A stretch of DNA of 64,000 bases from Amycolatopsis rifamycinica (GCF_000695625.1 NZ_JMQI01000030.1:1-64000), one strand, 5' to 3'. Counted from the stretch's first letter, positions 6,971-17,329 are shown. The notes: generated by a model not told the origin, from the letters alone. Program-made: numbers and translations.

Positions 6971-8917
6971 GTGCCCGAACAGATCCCCGCCCTGCACGAG
7001 CTCGCCGCCCAGTACGGCGTCGCCACCCGGTACGAGAACGCCGACCGGGTCTGGGTCGACGTGGACGACGACGTCGTCGTCGCCGTCCTCGGCCAGTTCG
7101 GTGTCGATGCGACCAGTGACCAGGCCATCGCCGCCGCGCTGGCCGCCGCGCGCGAAGCCCCGGCCGCCCTGCCGCCGACGATCGTCGTCCGGGAAGGCAC
7201 CGGGCGGCCGCTGGGCGTCGACGCCGAAGTCGTCCTCGAAGACGGGACGCGGCGGCGAGCCGACGGCGAACTGCCCGCCGACCTGCCGCTCGGCTGGCAC
7301 CGGGTGGTCACCGCCGACCAGGACGTCGTGCTCGCGGTCGTGCCGGCGAAGCTGCCGCGGGTGCGGCCCGCCTGGGGGTGGATGCTGCAGCTCTACGCCC
7401 TGCACTCGGCCGGCTCCTGGGGCATCGGCGACTACGCCGACCTCGCCACCTTCGCCGCCCGGTCGGCCTCCGAACTGGACGCCGGCGTCCTGCTGGTCAA
7501 CCCGGTGCAGGCGATCAGCCCCGCCCACCCGATCGAACGGTCGCCGTACTCGCCCGCCAGCCGTCGGTTCGCCAACCCCGTCTACTTGCGGGTCACCGCC
7601 ACCGAGACGTTCGACCAGGCCGACGCCGCCACCCAGGCCGCCGTCGAGTCCCTGGCCCCGGACCGCGAAGGCGAACTGATCGACTACGACGCCGTCTGGA
7701 CGGCCAAGCGCGCCGCCCTCGAGCTGCTGTGGCCGCACCGGGTCGAAGACGTGCCCGAAGACGACGACCTGCGCGGCTTCGCCCTCTTCTGCGCCCTCGC
7801 CGAGCGGCACGGCGGGGACTGGCGGGACTGGCCCGAGGACCTGCGGGACCCGGCCGGGCCCGCGGTCGCGAAGGCGCGCGACGAGCTCGAGGACCGCGTC
7901 GCCTTCCACGCGTGGCTCCAGCACCTGTGCCGGACCCAGCTGGAAGCCGCGCGGACGGCCGCGCGCGAGGCCGGGATGACCGTCGGGATCGTGCACGACC
8001 TGCCGGTCGGGGTGCACCCCGGTGGGGCCGACACCTGGGCGCTCAAGGACGTCTTCGCCGCCGAGGTGCGGGTCGGCGCGCCGCCCGACGCCTTCAACCA
8101 GCAGGGACAGGACTGGAACCTGCCGCCGTGGCGGCCGGACAAGCTGGCCGAGGCCGGGTACGCGCCCTTCCGGGACGTCATCCGGGGCGTCCTGCGCTTC
8201 GCCGACGGCATCCGCGTCGACCACATCGCCGGGCTGTGGCGGCTGTGGTGGATCCCGCCGGGCGAGCCCGCGCACCGCGGCACGTACGTCCACTACGACG
8301 CCGAAGCGATGGTCGGCGTGCTCGCGCTCGAAGCGCACCGCGCCGGCGCCGTCGTCGTGGGGGAGGATCTCGGCACCGTCGAGGAGGTCGTCACCGACAC
8401 CATGCACGAACGGGGGATGCTCAGCTCGGCCGTGCTGTGGTTCGAACGCGACTGGGACGCGCCCGGCCAGCCGTTCACCCGCCCGGACAGCTGGGACCCG
8501 GACGCGATGGCCAGCATCTCCACGCACGACCTGCCGACGGTTCCGGGCTGGCTGAAGAGCGAGCACGTCCGGGTCCGCGCCGAGCTCGGGCTGCTGGACC
8601 GCGGGGTCGAAGCCGAGGAAGAAGCCGCCGCCGGGGAGCACCGGGCCCTGATGGAACTCGTTGCGCGGGAAGGAATCCCGGACGACGACCCGGTCGTCGC
8701 GCTGCACACCTTGCTCGCGAAGGCCGCGTCACGGCTGGTGCTGACCTCGCCGGCCGACGTCGCGGGCCAGGTGCGGCAGCCGAATCTGCCCGGAACCGTC
8801 GACCAGTACCCTAACTGGCGGATTCGCCTTCCCGTCAGCGTAGACGGCTTCTTCACCGCGAAGGGGGTTCGCGCCGCGGTCGCCCCGCTGGCGGCGGCCC
8901 GGCCGCTGCCCCGGTAA
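6971..8917 (+). CDS. malQ: 4-alpha-glucanotransferase (amylomaltase, GH77)
   Basis: A 648-residue cytoplasmic GH77 enzyme that moves maltosyl and longer segments between alpha-1,4-glucans and releases glucose. The catalytic triad is readable: Asp417 in GIRVDHIAGL (nucleophile), Glu465 in VGEDLGTV (acid/base) and Asp520 in ISTHDLPT. SPYSPASRRFANPVYL and DAFNQQGQDWNLPPW are strong family signatures. The N-terminal approximately 150 residues are the extra domain usual in actinobacterial MalQ. GTG 6971 was chosen over an upstream in-frame ATG that would place the start inside the 40-bp palindrome. It opens the alpha-glucan cluster, 81 bp ahead of the first glgX. Confidence 0.93.
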   Translation: MPEQIPALHELAAQYGVATRYENADRVWVDVDDDVVVAVLGQFGVDATSDQAIAAALAAAREAPAALPPTIVVREGTGRPLGVDAEVVLEDGTRRRADGELPADLPLGWHRVVTADQDVVLAVVPAKLPRVRPAWGWMLQLYALHSAGSWGIGDYADLATFAARSASELDAGVLLVNPVQAISPAHPIERSPYSPASRRFANPVYLRVTATETFDQADAATQAAVESLAPDREGELIDYDAVWTAKRAALELLWPHRVEDVPEDDDLRGFALFCALAERHGGDWRDWPEDLRDPAGPAVAKARDELEDRVAFHAWLQHLCRTQLEAARTAAREAGMTVGIVHDLPVGVHPGGADTWALKDVFAAEVRVGAPPDAFNQQGQDWNLPPWRPDKLAEAGYAPFRDVIRGVLRFADGIRVDHIAGLWRLWWIPPGEPAHRGTYVHYDAEAMVGVLALEAHRAGAVVVGEDLGTVEEVVTDTMHERGMLSSAVLWFERDWDAPGQPFTRPDSWDPDAMASISTHDLPTVPGWLKSEHVRVRAELGLLDRGVEAEEEAAAGEHRALMELVAREGIPDDDPVVALHTLLAKAASRLVLTSPADVAGQVRQPNLPGTVDQYPNWRIRLPVSVDGFFTAKGVRAAVAPLAAARPLPR

Positions 8918-8998
8918 CGGCCACCTCGCGGAGCACGACCCCCGGTGGTACGCGTCCGCGGACGCCACCGGCACGAACCAAGCTCGAGGAGAGACCCA

Positions 8999-11125
8999 GT
9001 GCGGCCCTGGCCCGGAACGCCCTACCCGCTCGGCGCCACCTACGACGGAGTCGGGACGAACTTCGCCCTGTTCTCCGAGGTGGCCGAGCGCGTCGAACTG
9101 TGCCTGTTCGACGCCGAGGGCAAAGAGACGCGCTACGCGCTCGAAGAGGTCGACGGCTTCGTCCACCACGGCTACCTGCTCAACGTCGGCCCGGGGCAGC
9201 GCTACGGGTTCCGCGTCCACGGGCCGTACGACCCGAAGCGCGGCCAGCGCTGCAACCCGAACAAGCTGCTCATCGACCCGTACGCGAAGGCCGTCTCGCA
9301 CGGTGTGAACTGGGACGAGTCGCTGTTCGGCTACCAGTTCGACAACCCCGACGAGCGCAACGACGACGACTCCGCAGGCCACGTGCCGTATTCGCTGGTG
9401 GCGAACCCGTTCTTCGACTGGGGCAACGACCGGCAGCCGAAGCGGCCGTACAACGAGACGGTCATCTACGAGGCCCACGTCAAGGGCATGACCGTGCATC
9501 ACCCGTTCGTGCCCGAAGCGCTGCGCGGCACGTACGCCGGTCTCGCGCACCCCGCCGTCGTGGAGCACCTGCAGAAACTCGGCGTGACCGCGGTGGAGCT
9601 GCTGCCGGTGCACCAGTTCGTCACCGACCACGGCCTGGCCGAGAAGGGCCTGACGAACTACTGGGGCTACAACACGATCGGGTACTTCGCGCCCCACGAC
9701 TCCTACGCGGCGATGCCCGGCGAGGGCGGCCAGGTCCAGGAGTTCAAGGGCATGGTCAAGGCCTTCCACGAAGCCGGGATCGAAGTCATCCTCGACGTGG
9801 TTTACAACCACACCGCCGAGGGAAACCACCTCGGGCCGACGCTGTCGATGCGGGGCATCGACAACGAGGCCTACTACCGGCTGGTGGAGGGGGAGCCCGA
9901 GTACTACATGGACTACACCGGCACCGGGAACTCCCTGAACGTCCGCAACCCGCACACCCTGCAGCTGATCATGGATTCGCTGCGCTACTGGGTGACCGAG
10001 ATGCACGTCGACGGCTTCCGCTTCGACCTCGCCTCGGCGCTGGCGCGCGAGTTCTACGACGTCGACCGGCTGTCGACGTTCTTCGACCTCGTGCAGCAGG
10101 ACCCGATCGTCAGCCAGGTGAAGCTGATCGCCGAGCCGTGGGACGTCGGCCCCGGTGGCTACCAGGTCGGCAACTTCCCGCCGTTGTGGACGGAGTGGAA
10201 CGGGCAGTACCGCGACACCGTCCGCGACTTCTGGCGCGGCGAGCCCTCGACGCTGGGCGAGTTCGCCTCCCGGATCACCGGCTCGTCGGACCTCTACCAG
10301 GACGACGGCCGCCGCCCGTTCGCGTCGATCAACTTCGTCACCGCGCACGACGGCTTCACGCTGCGGGACCTGGTGTCCTACAACGAAAAGCACAACGAGG
10401 CCAACGGCGAGGACGGCCGCGACGGCGCCGACGACAACCGCTCGTGGAACTGCGGTGTCGAGGGCGAGACCGACGACCCCGAGGTACTCGCCCTGCGTGT
10501 CCGGCAGCAGCGGAACATGCTGGCCACCCTGCTGCTGTCCCAGGGCGTGCCGATGATCCTGCACGGCGACGAGTTCGGCCGCACCCAGCAGGGCAACAAC
10601 AACGTCTACTGCCAGGACTCCGAGCTGTCCTGGATGGACTGGGAACTGGCGAAGGAGAACGCCGGCCTGGTCAAGTTCACCGGCGGGCTGACCGCGCTCC
10701 GGCAGCGGCACCCGGTGTTCCGCCGCCGCCGCTTCTTCCAGGGCGGCCCGGTCGGCACGGGGGAGAAGCTCGGCGACATCGCCTGGTTCACCCCGGCCGG
10801 CGAGGAGATGACCGAGCAGAACTGGGACGACGGCTTCGGCAAGGCGGTCGTCGTCTTCCTCAACGGCAAGGCGATCCCCGACCTCGACCAGCGCGGCATG
10901 AACGTCGAAGACGACTCGTTCCTGCTCGCCTTCAACGCCCACTACGAAGACATCGACGCGACACTGCCGGGCAACGGCTACGGGGACAGCTGGACCGTCG
11001 TGGTCGACACCGCGACCGGCGAGGTGGAACCCGCCGACGCGAAACCGATCGACGGCGGCGGCCGGCTGACCCTGCCCGCCCGGTCCCTGATCGTGCTGCA
11101 ACGGACGGAGACGGAATCCGCATGA
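8999..11125 (+). CDS. glgX: Glycogen debranching enzyme GlgX, copy 1 (GH13)
   Basis: A 708-residue isoamylase-type debranching enzyme that hydrolyses alpha-1,6 branches of glycogen. An N-terminal CBM48-like domain (GATYDGVGTNFALFSEVAE) precedes the GH13 barrel. Catalytic residues are Asp343 in GFRFDLAS, Glu379 in LIAEPWDVG and Asp451 in TAHDGFTLRDL. The start GTG 8999 has GAGGAGAG about 5 nt upstream. Its stop overlaps treY (ATGA). The glgX-treY-treZ order is the conserved actinobacterial arrangement, so this copy is probably the one serving trehalose formation from glycogen. It shares a 91-bp identical stretch with the second glgX (see findings). Confidence 0.95.
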   Translation: MRPWPGTPYPLGATYDGVGTNFALFSEVAERVELCLFDAEGKETRYALEEVDGFVHHGYLLNVGPGQRYGFRVHGPYDPKRGQRCNPNKLLIDPYAKAVSHGVNWDESLFGYQFDNPDERNDDDSAGHVPYSLVANPFFDWGNDRQPKRPYNETVIYEAHVKGMTVHHPFVPEALRGTYAGLAHPAVVEHLQKLGVTAVELLPVHQFVTDHGLAEKGLTNYWGYNTIGYFAPHDSYAAMPGEGGQVQEFKGMVKAFHEAGIEVILDVVYNHTAEGNHLGPTLSMRGIDNEAYYRLVEGEPEYYMDYTGTGNSLNVRNPHTLQLIMDSLRYWVTEMHVDGFRFDLASALAREFYDVDRLSTFFDLVQQDPIVSQVKLIAEPWDVGPGGYQVGNFPPLWTEWNGQYRDTVRDFWRGEPSTLGEFASRITGSSDLYQDDGRRPFASINFVTAHDGFTLRDLVSYNEKHNEANGEDGRDGADDNRSWNCGVEGETDDPEVLALRVRQQRNMLATLLLSQGVPMILHGDEFGRTQQGNNNVYCQDSELSWMDWELAKENAGLVKFTGGLTALRQRHPVFRRRRFFQGGPVGTGEKLGDIAWFTPAGEEMTEQNWDDGFGKAVVVFLNGKAIPDLDQRGMNVEDDSFLLAFNAHYEDIDATLPGNGYGDSWTVVVDTATGEVEPADAKPIDGGGRLTLPARSLIVLQRTETESA

Positions 11126-13398
11126 CGGTCCCGGAGTCGACCTACCGGGTGCAGCTGCGCCCGGAGTTCACCTTCGCCGACGCGGCCGGCATCGCCGGCT
11201 ACCTGCGCGACCTCGGCATCGGCGCGCTGTACGCGTCGCCGGTGCTGGACGCGGCGCCCGGCTCGACGCACGGCTACGACGTCGTCGACCCGACGCGCGC
11301 GCGGCCCGCGCTCGGCGGTGAGGGGGCGCGCCAAGAGCTCTCCGCACTGCTCAAGGAGCTCGGGCTGGGCCTGGTGGTCGACATCGTGCCGAACCACATG
11401 TCGGTCGAGGTGCCGAAGGCGAACCGCTGGTGGTGGGACGTGCTGAAGCACGGCCGTGACTCGGAGTACGCGTCCTACTTCGACATCGACTGGGAGCGGG
11501 GCCCGCTCCTGCTGCCGGTCCTCGGCGACGACGACGCCGTGGCCGAGCTGTCGGCTGACGGTGACGAACTGGTCTACTACGACCACCGGTTCCCGATCGC
11601 CCCGGGCACGGAAAGCGGGACGCCGCAGGAGATCCACGAGCGCCAGCACTACCGCCTGATCGGCTGGCGCCGCGGCAACGCCGAACTCGGCTACCGCCGG
11701 TTCTTCGACATCACGAACCTGGCGGCGGTCCGCGTCGAAGACCCCCACGTGTTCGCGGCGACGCACGGCGAGGTGCTGCGCTGGGTCGCCGACGGCGACG
11801 TCACCGGCCTGCGCGTCGACCACCCGGACGGCCTCGCCGACCCGGGCGGCTACTTCCGGCGGCTGCGGGAGAACGCGCCGGACGCGTGGATCGTGGCCGA
11901 GAAGATCCTGCACCCGGGCGAGCCGCTGCCGCAGAGCTGGCCGGTCGACGGCACCACCGGCTACGACGCCCTGCGCGAGATCGCCGGCGTCTTCGTCGAC
12001 CCGGCGGGCGAGCCCGGCTTCACCGCGCTGGCGAACGAGCTGGGCGTGAAGACCGGCTACCACCGCGTCGAGGCCGAGGCCCGGCGCCTGGTCACCGACC
12101 GCATCCTGGTCGCCGAGGTCCGGCGGATCGCCGCGCTGCTGCGGGACGCCGACCCCGAGCAGGCCCGGCAGGCGGTGGCCGAGACCATGATCGCCTTCCC
12201 CGTCTACCGCTCGTACCTGCCCGAAGGCGCGGCCCACTGGGCCGCCGCGATCGCCGGCGCCCGCCAAGCCCGGCCCGACCTCGCGGAAGCGCTCGAAGCC
12301 CTCGACGCGCAGGTCCGCGCCGAGCCCGGCGGCGAGCTGGCCACCCGGCTCCAGCAGACGTCCGGCATGGTCGTGGCCAAGGGCACCGAGGACACGACGT
12401 TCTACCGCTACACCCGCTTCGCCGCGCTCAACGAGGTCGGCGGCAACCCGGACCGCTTCGGCCTGGAGGTCGAGGAGTTCCACCGGCTGGCCGCCGAGCG
12501 CGAAGCCGGCTACCCCGCGGCGATGACGACGCTGACCACGCACGACACCAAGCGCTCGGAGGACACCCGCGCCCGGATGGCGGTGCTCGCCGAAGTGCCC
12601 GGCGAGTTCGCCGAGGCGGTCCGGCGGTGGACCGCGCGGCGGGGGATCGACGAGCCGTCGCTGAACCTGCTGGCCTGGCAGACGCTGGTGTCGACCTGGC
12701 CGATCGAGCCGGCCCGCCTGCGGGACTACCTGGACAAGGCGGCCAAGGAGGCCAAGCTCCGCACCAGCTGGACCGACCACGACGAGGCGTTCGAGGCCGA
12801 CGTCGCCGCCTGGCCCGAAGACGTCGTGAACGACGCCGGGCTGGCGGCCGACATCGAGGCGTTCGTCAAGCGCGTCGAGGGGCCCGGGTACGCGAACTCG
12901 CTCGGCCAGAAGCTCGTCCAGCTGACCGCGCCCGGCGTCCCGGACGTCTACCAGGGCACCGAGCTGTGGGACTTCTCCCTGGTCGACCCGGACAACCGCC
13001 GCCCGGTCGACTACGTGGCCCGCCGGGAGATCCTCGCCCGGATCACCGACGGCGAGCTGCCGGAGATCGACGCCTCGGGCGCGGCGAAGCTGCTGGTCGT
13101 GCACAAGGCGCTGCGGCTGCGGCGGGAGCACCCGGCGCTGTTCCGCGGCTACCGCCCGCTGCGCGCCGAAGGGGCCGCGGCGGCCCACTGCCTGGCCTAC
13201 CTGCGCAGCGCGGACCTCGCCGTCGCGGTGACCCGGCTGCCCGTCGGCCTCGAGGCCGGCGGCGGCTGGCGCGACACCGTCCTGCCGCTGCCCGCCGGCG
13301 TCTGGACCGACGTGCTGACCGGCCGCGAGGTCACCGGCGACCTGGCCACCCTGTTCGACCGTTACCCCGTCGCGTTGCTGGTGCGAGGAGACGCATGA
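11122..13398 (+). CDS. treY: Maltooligosyl trehalose synthase
   Basis: A 758-residue GH13 intramolecular transglucosylase that turns the reducing-end alpha-1,4 bond of a maltodextrin into the alpha-1,1 bond of trehalose. Family marks include STYRVQLRPEFTFADAA at the start, DIVPNHMSVEVPKANRWWWD and YRRFFDITNLAAVRVE. The likely catalytic residues are Asp233 in GLRVDHPDG, Glu260 in WIVAEKIL and Asp475 in TTHDTKRSED. ATGA overlaps at both ends bind it to glgX and treZ in one translational unit. It works with TreZ, which then releases trehalose. Confidence 0.96.
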   Translation: MTVPESTYRVQLRPEFTFADAAGIAGYLRDLGIGALYASPVLDAAPGSTHGYDVVDPTRARPALGGEGARQELSALLKELGLGLVVDIVPNHMSVEVPKANRWWWDVLKHGRDSEYASYFDIDWERGPLLLPVLGDDDAVAELSADGDELVYYDHRFPIAPGTESGTPQEIHERQHYRLIGWRRGNAELGYRRFFDITNLAAVRVEDPHVFAATHGEVLRWVADGDVTGLRVDHPDGLADPGGYFRRLRENAPDAWIVAEKILHPGEPLPQSWPVDGTTGYDALREIAGVFVDPAGEPGFTALANELGVKTGYHRVEAEARRLVTDRILVAEVRRIAALLRDADPEQARQAVAETMIAFPVYRSYLPEGAAHWAAAIAGARQARPDLAEALEALDAQVRAEPGGELATRLQQTSGMVVAKGTEDTTFYRYTRFAALNEVGGNPDRFGLEVEEFHRLAAEREAGYPAAMTTLTTHDTKRSEDTRARMAVLAEVPGEFAEAVRRWTARRGIDEPSLNLLAWQTLVSTWPIEPARLRDYLDKAAKEAKLRTSWTDHDEAFEADVAAWPEDVVNDAGLAADIEAFVKRVEGPGYANSLGQKLVQLTAPGVPDVYQGTELWDFSLVDPDNRRPVDYVARREILARITDGELPEIDASGAAKLLVVHKALRLRREHPALFRGYRPLRAEGAAAAHCLAYLRSADLAVAVTRLPVGLEAGGGWRDTVLPLPAGVWTDVLTGREVTGDLATLFDRYPVALLVRGDA

Positions 13399-15110
13399 AG
13401 TTCAGCGTGTGGGCCCCGGCGGCCCGCCGGGTCCGGGTGAGCGTCGACGAAGGCGTGCACGAGATGACCGAGGGCGACGGCGGCTGGTGGCACGCCGAGG
13501 CCGAAGGCATCAACTACGCCTTCCTCCTGGACGACGACGAGAAGCCGCTGCCCGACCCGCGATCGCGGTGGCAGCCGCACGGCGTCCACGCGGAGTCGCG
13601 CGTCTACGACCACGGCGAGTTCGCCTGGACCGACGACGCCTGGACCGGGCGCCAGCTGCCCGGCGCGGTGCTCTACGAGCTGCACATCGGCACCTTCACC
13701 GATGGCGGCACCTTCGACGCGGCCATCGACCGGCTCGACCACCTCGTCGACCTCGGGATCACGCACGTCGAGCTGCTGCCGGTCAACGCCTTCGACGGCA
13801 CCGCGGGCTGGGGCTACGACGGCGTTCTCTGGGGCGCGGTCCACGAGCCCTACGGTGGGCCGGACGGGCTCAAGCGGTTCGTGGACGCGGCCCACGCGCG
13901 CGGCTTGGCCGTCGTGCTCGACGTCGTCTACAACCACCTCGGGCCCTCGGGGGCCTACCTCGACCGGTTCGGGCCGTACTTCGCCGGGCAGAACGACTGG
14001 GGCCCGGGCCTCAACCTCGACGGCGCCGGCTCCGACGAGGTCCGCCGGTACGTGATCGACAACGCGCTGAGCTGGCTGCGCGACTTCCACATCGACGCGC
14101 TGCGCCTCGACGCCGTGCACGCCCTGCTCGACCGGCGCGCGGTCCACCTGCTCGAACAGCTCGCCACCGAGGTCGACGCCCTGTCCGCGGCGCTGAACCG
14201 GCCGCTGACCCTGATCGCCGAGTCCGACCTCAACGACCCGCGGCTCGTCACGCCCCGCGAGCGCGGCGGCTTCGGCCTGCACGCCCAGTGGTCGGACGAC
14301 CTGCACCACGCCCTGCACGTCAAGCTCACCGGCGAGGCGACCGGGTACTACACCGACTTCGCCGCGCCGGAGGCCCTGGAGCGGGTGCTGCGCGAGGTGT
14401 TCTTCCACGCCGGCACCTGGTCGTCGTTCCGGGAGCGGACGCACGGCCGCCCGGTGGACACGCGGACCGTGCCCGGCCACCGCTTCCTCGGCTACCTGCA
14501 GAACCACGACCAGATCGGCAACCGCGCCACCGGCGACCGGCTGTCGGCGACGGTCTCCCCGGGCCGGCTGGCCTGCGGGGCGGCGATCCTGTTCTGCTCC
14601 CCGTACACGCCGATGGTGTTCATGGGGGAGGAGTGGGCGGCGAGCACGCCGTGGCAGTTCTTCGCGTCCTTCCCGGACCCGGAGCTGGCCGAGGCCGTCC
14701 GCACGGGCCGCCGTCGCGAGTTCTCCCGGCACGGCTGGGGCGAGTCCGACGTGCCCGACCCGATGGACCCGGCCACCGTCGAACGGTCGCGGCTGGACTG
14801 GACCGAGCCCGGGCGGCCCGGTCACCGGGAGATGCTCCAGCTTTACCGTGCGTTGATCCGGCTGCGCCGCGAGCGGCCCGAGCTGGCCGACCCGTGGGTC
14901 GCGGACCTGCGGATCGACTCCGCGCCGGACGGCTCCTGGCTGGTGCTGCACCGCGGCGGGCTGCGCCTGGCCGTCAACTTCGGCGCCGGACCGGTGACCC
15001 TGCCGCTCGGGGCGACGACGTCGCTGCTGACCTGGGGAGAGGCCACCGTGGACGGTGGGGCCGCGCACCTGCCCCCGGACACCTTCGTCATCGCCGGCAC
15101 GACACCCTGA
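13395..15110 (+). CDS. treZ: Maltooligosyl trehalose trehalohydrolase
   Basis: A 571-residue GH13 hydrolase that cuts the alpha-1,4 bond next to the terminal trehalose unit made by TreY. It starts with a short CBM48/E-set domain (MKFSVWAPAARRVRVSVDEG), followed by the barrel: YNHLGPSGAYLDRFGPYF, Asp239 in LRLDAVHA, Glu276 in LIAESDLNDP and Asp372 in LQNHDQIGNRA. MGEEWAASTPWQFF is a strong TreZ marker. Length is normal for the family. Start ATG 13395 overlaps the treY stop. A 71-bp gap separates it from the second glgX. Confidence 0.95.
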   Translation: MKFSVWAPAARRVRVSVDEGVHEMTEGDGGWWHAEAEGINYAFLLDDDEKPLPDPRSRWQPHGVHAESRVYDHGEFAWTDDAWTGRQLPGAVLYELHIGTFTDGGTFDAAIDRLDHLVDLGITHVELLPVNAFDGTAGWGYDGVLWGAVHEPYGGPDGLKRFVDAAHARGLAVVLDVVYNHLGPSGAYLDRFGPYFAGQNDWGPGLNLDGAGSDEVRRYVIDNALSWLRDFHIDALRLDAVHALLDRRAVHLLEQLATEVDALSAALNRPLTLIAESDLNDPRLVTPRERGGFGLHAQWSDDLHHALHVKLTGEATGYYTDFAAPEALERVLREVFFHAGTWSSFRERTHGRPVDTRTVPGHRFLGYLQNHDQIGNRATGDRLSATVSPGRLACGAAILFCSPYTPMVFMGEEWAASTPWQFFASFPDPELAEAVRTGRRREFSRHGWGESDVPDPMDPATVERSRLDWTEPGRPGHREMLQLYRALIRLRRERPELADPWVADLRIDSAPDGSWLVLHRGGLRLAVNFGAGPVTLPLGATTSLLTWGEATVDGGAAHLPPDTFVIAGTTP

Positions 15111-15181
15111 CGGCGGTTGCAGCCCGGCAACTCCTCTGGCACAGCGCGCACGGAACACCGCTTATCTGGGACGATTCAGGA

Positions 15182-17329
15182 ATGGCCACACGACCCTCCG
15201 CCGACCACGTCCTCGCCGGCCGACCCTTCCCGCTCGGGGCCCACCCCGAGGCAGGCGGGGTGCGGTTCGCGATCACGTCCGCCGTCGCGGACGCCGTCGA
15301 CCTGTGCCTGATCGACGCCGACGGGTCGGAACGCCGGATCGCGCTCACCGAGCGCACCTTCGGCGTCTGGCACGGCCTGGTCCCCGGGGTGACGCCGGGG
15401 CAGCGCTACGGCTACCGCATCCACGGCCCGTACGACCCGGCCCGCGGCCTGCGGTGCAACCCGCACAAGCTGCTGGTCGACCCGTACGCCCGGCAGATCA
15501 CCGGCGGCCTGACCGACCTGACCGCGGCCCAGGGCTTCACCGGCGACCCCGAACGCGGGCCGATGTCCACTGTGGACTCCCTGGGCAGCGTGCCGCTGTC
15601 GGTGGTCACCTCGCCCGGCGGCCCGGACACCGGGATCAAGCCGGAGGTGCCGTTCGAGGAGGCGGTGGTCTACGAGCTGCACGTCAAGGGCTTCACCCAG
15701 CAGCACCCCTTCATCCCCGAGGCTCTGCGCGGCACCTACCTCGGCTTGGCCCACCCGGTGGCGATCGAGTACCTGACCCGCCTCGGCGTCACCTCGGTCG
15801 AGCTGCTGCCGGTGCACGCGTTCCTCGACGAGCCGTCGCTGATCCGGGCCGGGCGGCACAACTACTGGGGGTACTCGCCGCTCGGGTTCTTCGCCCCGCA
15901 CGCCGCCTACGCCAGCGAGCCCGGCCACGAGGTCGAGGAGTTCCGGCTGATGGTGGCCGCCCTGCACGCGGCCGGCATCGAGGTGATCCTCGACGTCGTG
16001 TTCAACCACACCTGCGAGGGCGGGCCGGACGGGCCGACGCTGAGCTTCCGCGGGCTGAACGCGCCGGTGTACTACCTGCACACCGACCGCGGGCACATGG
16101 CCGACATCACCGGCTGCGGCAACACCCTCGAAGCCGGCTCGCCGACCGTGGTCCGGCTGGTGACCGACTCGCTGCGGTACTGGACGCAGGAGATGGGCGT
16201 CGACGGCTTCCGGTTCGACCTCGCCAGCACGCTCGGGCGGCCGCGCGGCGGCGCGTTCGACCCGGCGTCGACGCTGCTGACGGCGATCACCACGGACCCG
16301 GTGCTCTCGCGCTGCAAGCTGATCGCCGAGCCGTGGGACGCGACCGGCGAGGGCTACCGCGTCGGCGGCTTCGGCGCCCAGTGGGCGGAGTGGAACGGCC
16401 GCTACCGCGACACGATCCGCGACTTCTGGCGCGGCGCGACCGGCGTCCGCGACCTCGCCTACCGGCTGTCCGGTTCGTCGGACCTGTACGACCACAACCT
16501 GCGGCGGCCCTGGCAGTCGATCAACTTCGTCACCGCGCACGACGGCTTCACGCTGCGGGACCTGGTGTCCTACAACGAAAAGCACAACGAGGCCAACGGC
16601 GAGGACAACCGCGACGGCACCAACGACAACCGCTCGTGGAACCACGGCGCCGAGGGCGACACGGCCGACCCGGGGATCCGGGCGCTGCGGGCCCGGCAGG
16701 CCCGGAACATGTTCGCGACGCTGCTGCTGTCCACCGGCACCCCGATGCTGACCATGGGCGACGAGTTCTGGCGGACCCAGCGGGGCAACAACAACGCGTA
16801 CTGCCTCGACGACGAGACGTCCTGGTTCGACTGGACCCCGGACGACTCCGAGGCCGAGTCCATGCTGGCGTTCGCCCGCCGGGTCGTCCGGCTGCGGGCG
16901 AACAGCCCGGCGCTGCGGCAGCCGGAGTTCTTCGAAGGCCGGACCACGCCGACCGGCAAGCCGGACCTGGTCTGGTTCCGCCCGGACGGCGAGGAGTTCG
17001 GCGAAAGCGACTGGTTCGAGGACCGCCACACGCTCGGCATGTGGATCGACGGCTCGAACAGCCAGGCCCGCAACCGCGAGGGCGAGCTGGTCCCCGACCA
17101 CTCGTGGCTGCTGTGGCTGCACGCCGGCGACGGCCCGGCCGAGGTGGTCCTGCCGGGGCGCGAGTACGGCGAGACGTTCAAGCCGACCCTCGACACGAGC
17201 ACCGCCGACGGCAGCCCGGCCAACCCGGGCCCCCTCGAAGCCAAGAGCCGCGTGACCGTCCAGTCCCGGTCCCTGCTCCTGCTCCGCGCCCCCCGCCTGG
17301 CCGCCGAACCCCACCCCGAACCCTACTGA
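15182..17329 (+). CDS. glgX: Glycogen debranching enzyme GlgX, copy 2 (GH13)
   Basis: A second GlgX, 715 residues, paralogous to copy 1 and with intact catalytic residues: Asp346 in GFRFDLAS, Glu383 in LIAEPWDAT and Asp454 in TAHDGFTLRDL. The N-terminal CBM48 region (LGAHPEAGGVRFAITSAVADAVD) differs more from copy 1 than the core does. GACGAT lies 6 nt before ATG 15182, suggesting its own leaderless promoter. It is not overlapped by treZ, and the downstream repeat locus separates it from glgE. Two debranching enzymes in one cluster may act on different branch lengths or conditions; that is inference. Confidence 0.94.
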   Translation: MATRPSADHVLAGRPFPLGAHPEAGGVRFAITSAVADAVDLCLIDADGSERRIALTERTFGVWHGLVPGVTPGQRYGYRIHGPYDPARGLRCNPHKLLVDPYARQITGGLTDLTAAQGFTGDPERGPMSTVDSLGSVPLSVVTSPGGPDTGIKPEVPFEEAVVYELHVKGFTQQHPFIPEALRGTYLGLAHPVAIEYLTRLGVTSVELLPVHAFLDEPSLIRAGRHNYWGYSPLGFFAPHAAYASEPGHEVEEFRLMVAALHAAGIEVILDVVFNHTCEGGPDGPTLSFRGLNAPVYYLHTDRGHMADITGCGNTLEAGSPTVVRLVTDSLRYWTQEMGVDGFRFDLASTLGRPRGGAFDPASTLLTAITTDPVLSRCKLIAEPWDATGEGYRVGGFGAQWAEWNGRYRDTIRDFWRGATGVRDLAYRLSGSSDLYDHNLRRPWQSINFVTAHDGFTLRDLVSYNEKHNEANGEDNRDGTNDNRSWNHGAEGDTADPGIRALRARQARNMFATLLLSTGTPMLTMGDEFWRTQRGNNNAYCLDDETSWFDWTPDDSEAESMLAFARRVVRLRANSPALRQPEFFEGRTTPTGKPDLVWFRPDGEEFGESDWFEDRHTLGMWIDGSNSQARNREGELVPDHSWLLWLHAGDGPAEVVLPGREYGETFKPTLDTSTADGSPANPGPLEAKSRVTVQSRSLLLLRAPRLAAEPHPEPY

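Noticed and set aside
11886..13394. Second reading frame inside treY
   Set aside because: It is an open shadow frame in GC-rich DNA; treY itself has all catalytic motifs.
15182..17329. Second glgX as pseudogene
   Set aside because: Full length, all catalytic residues present, no frameshift.
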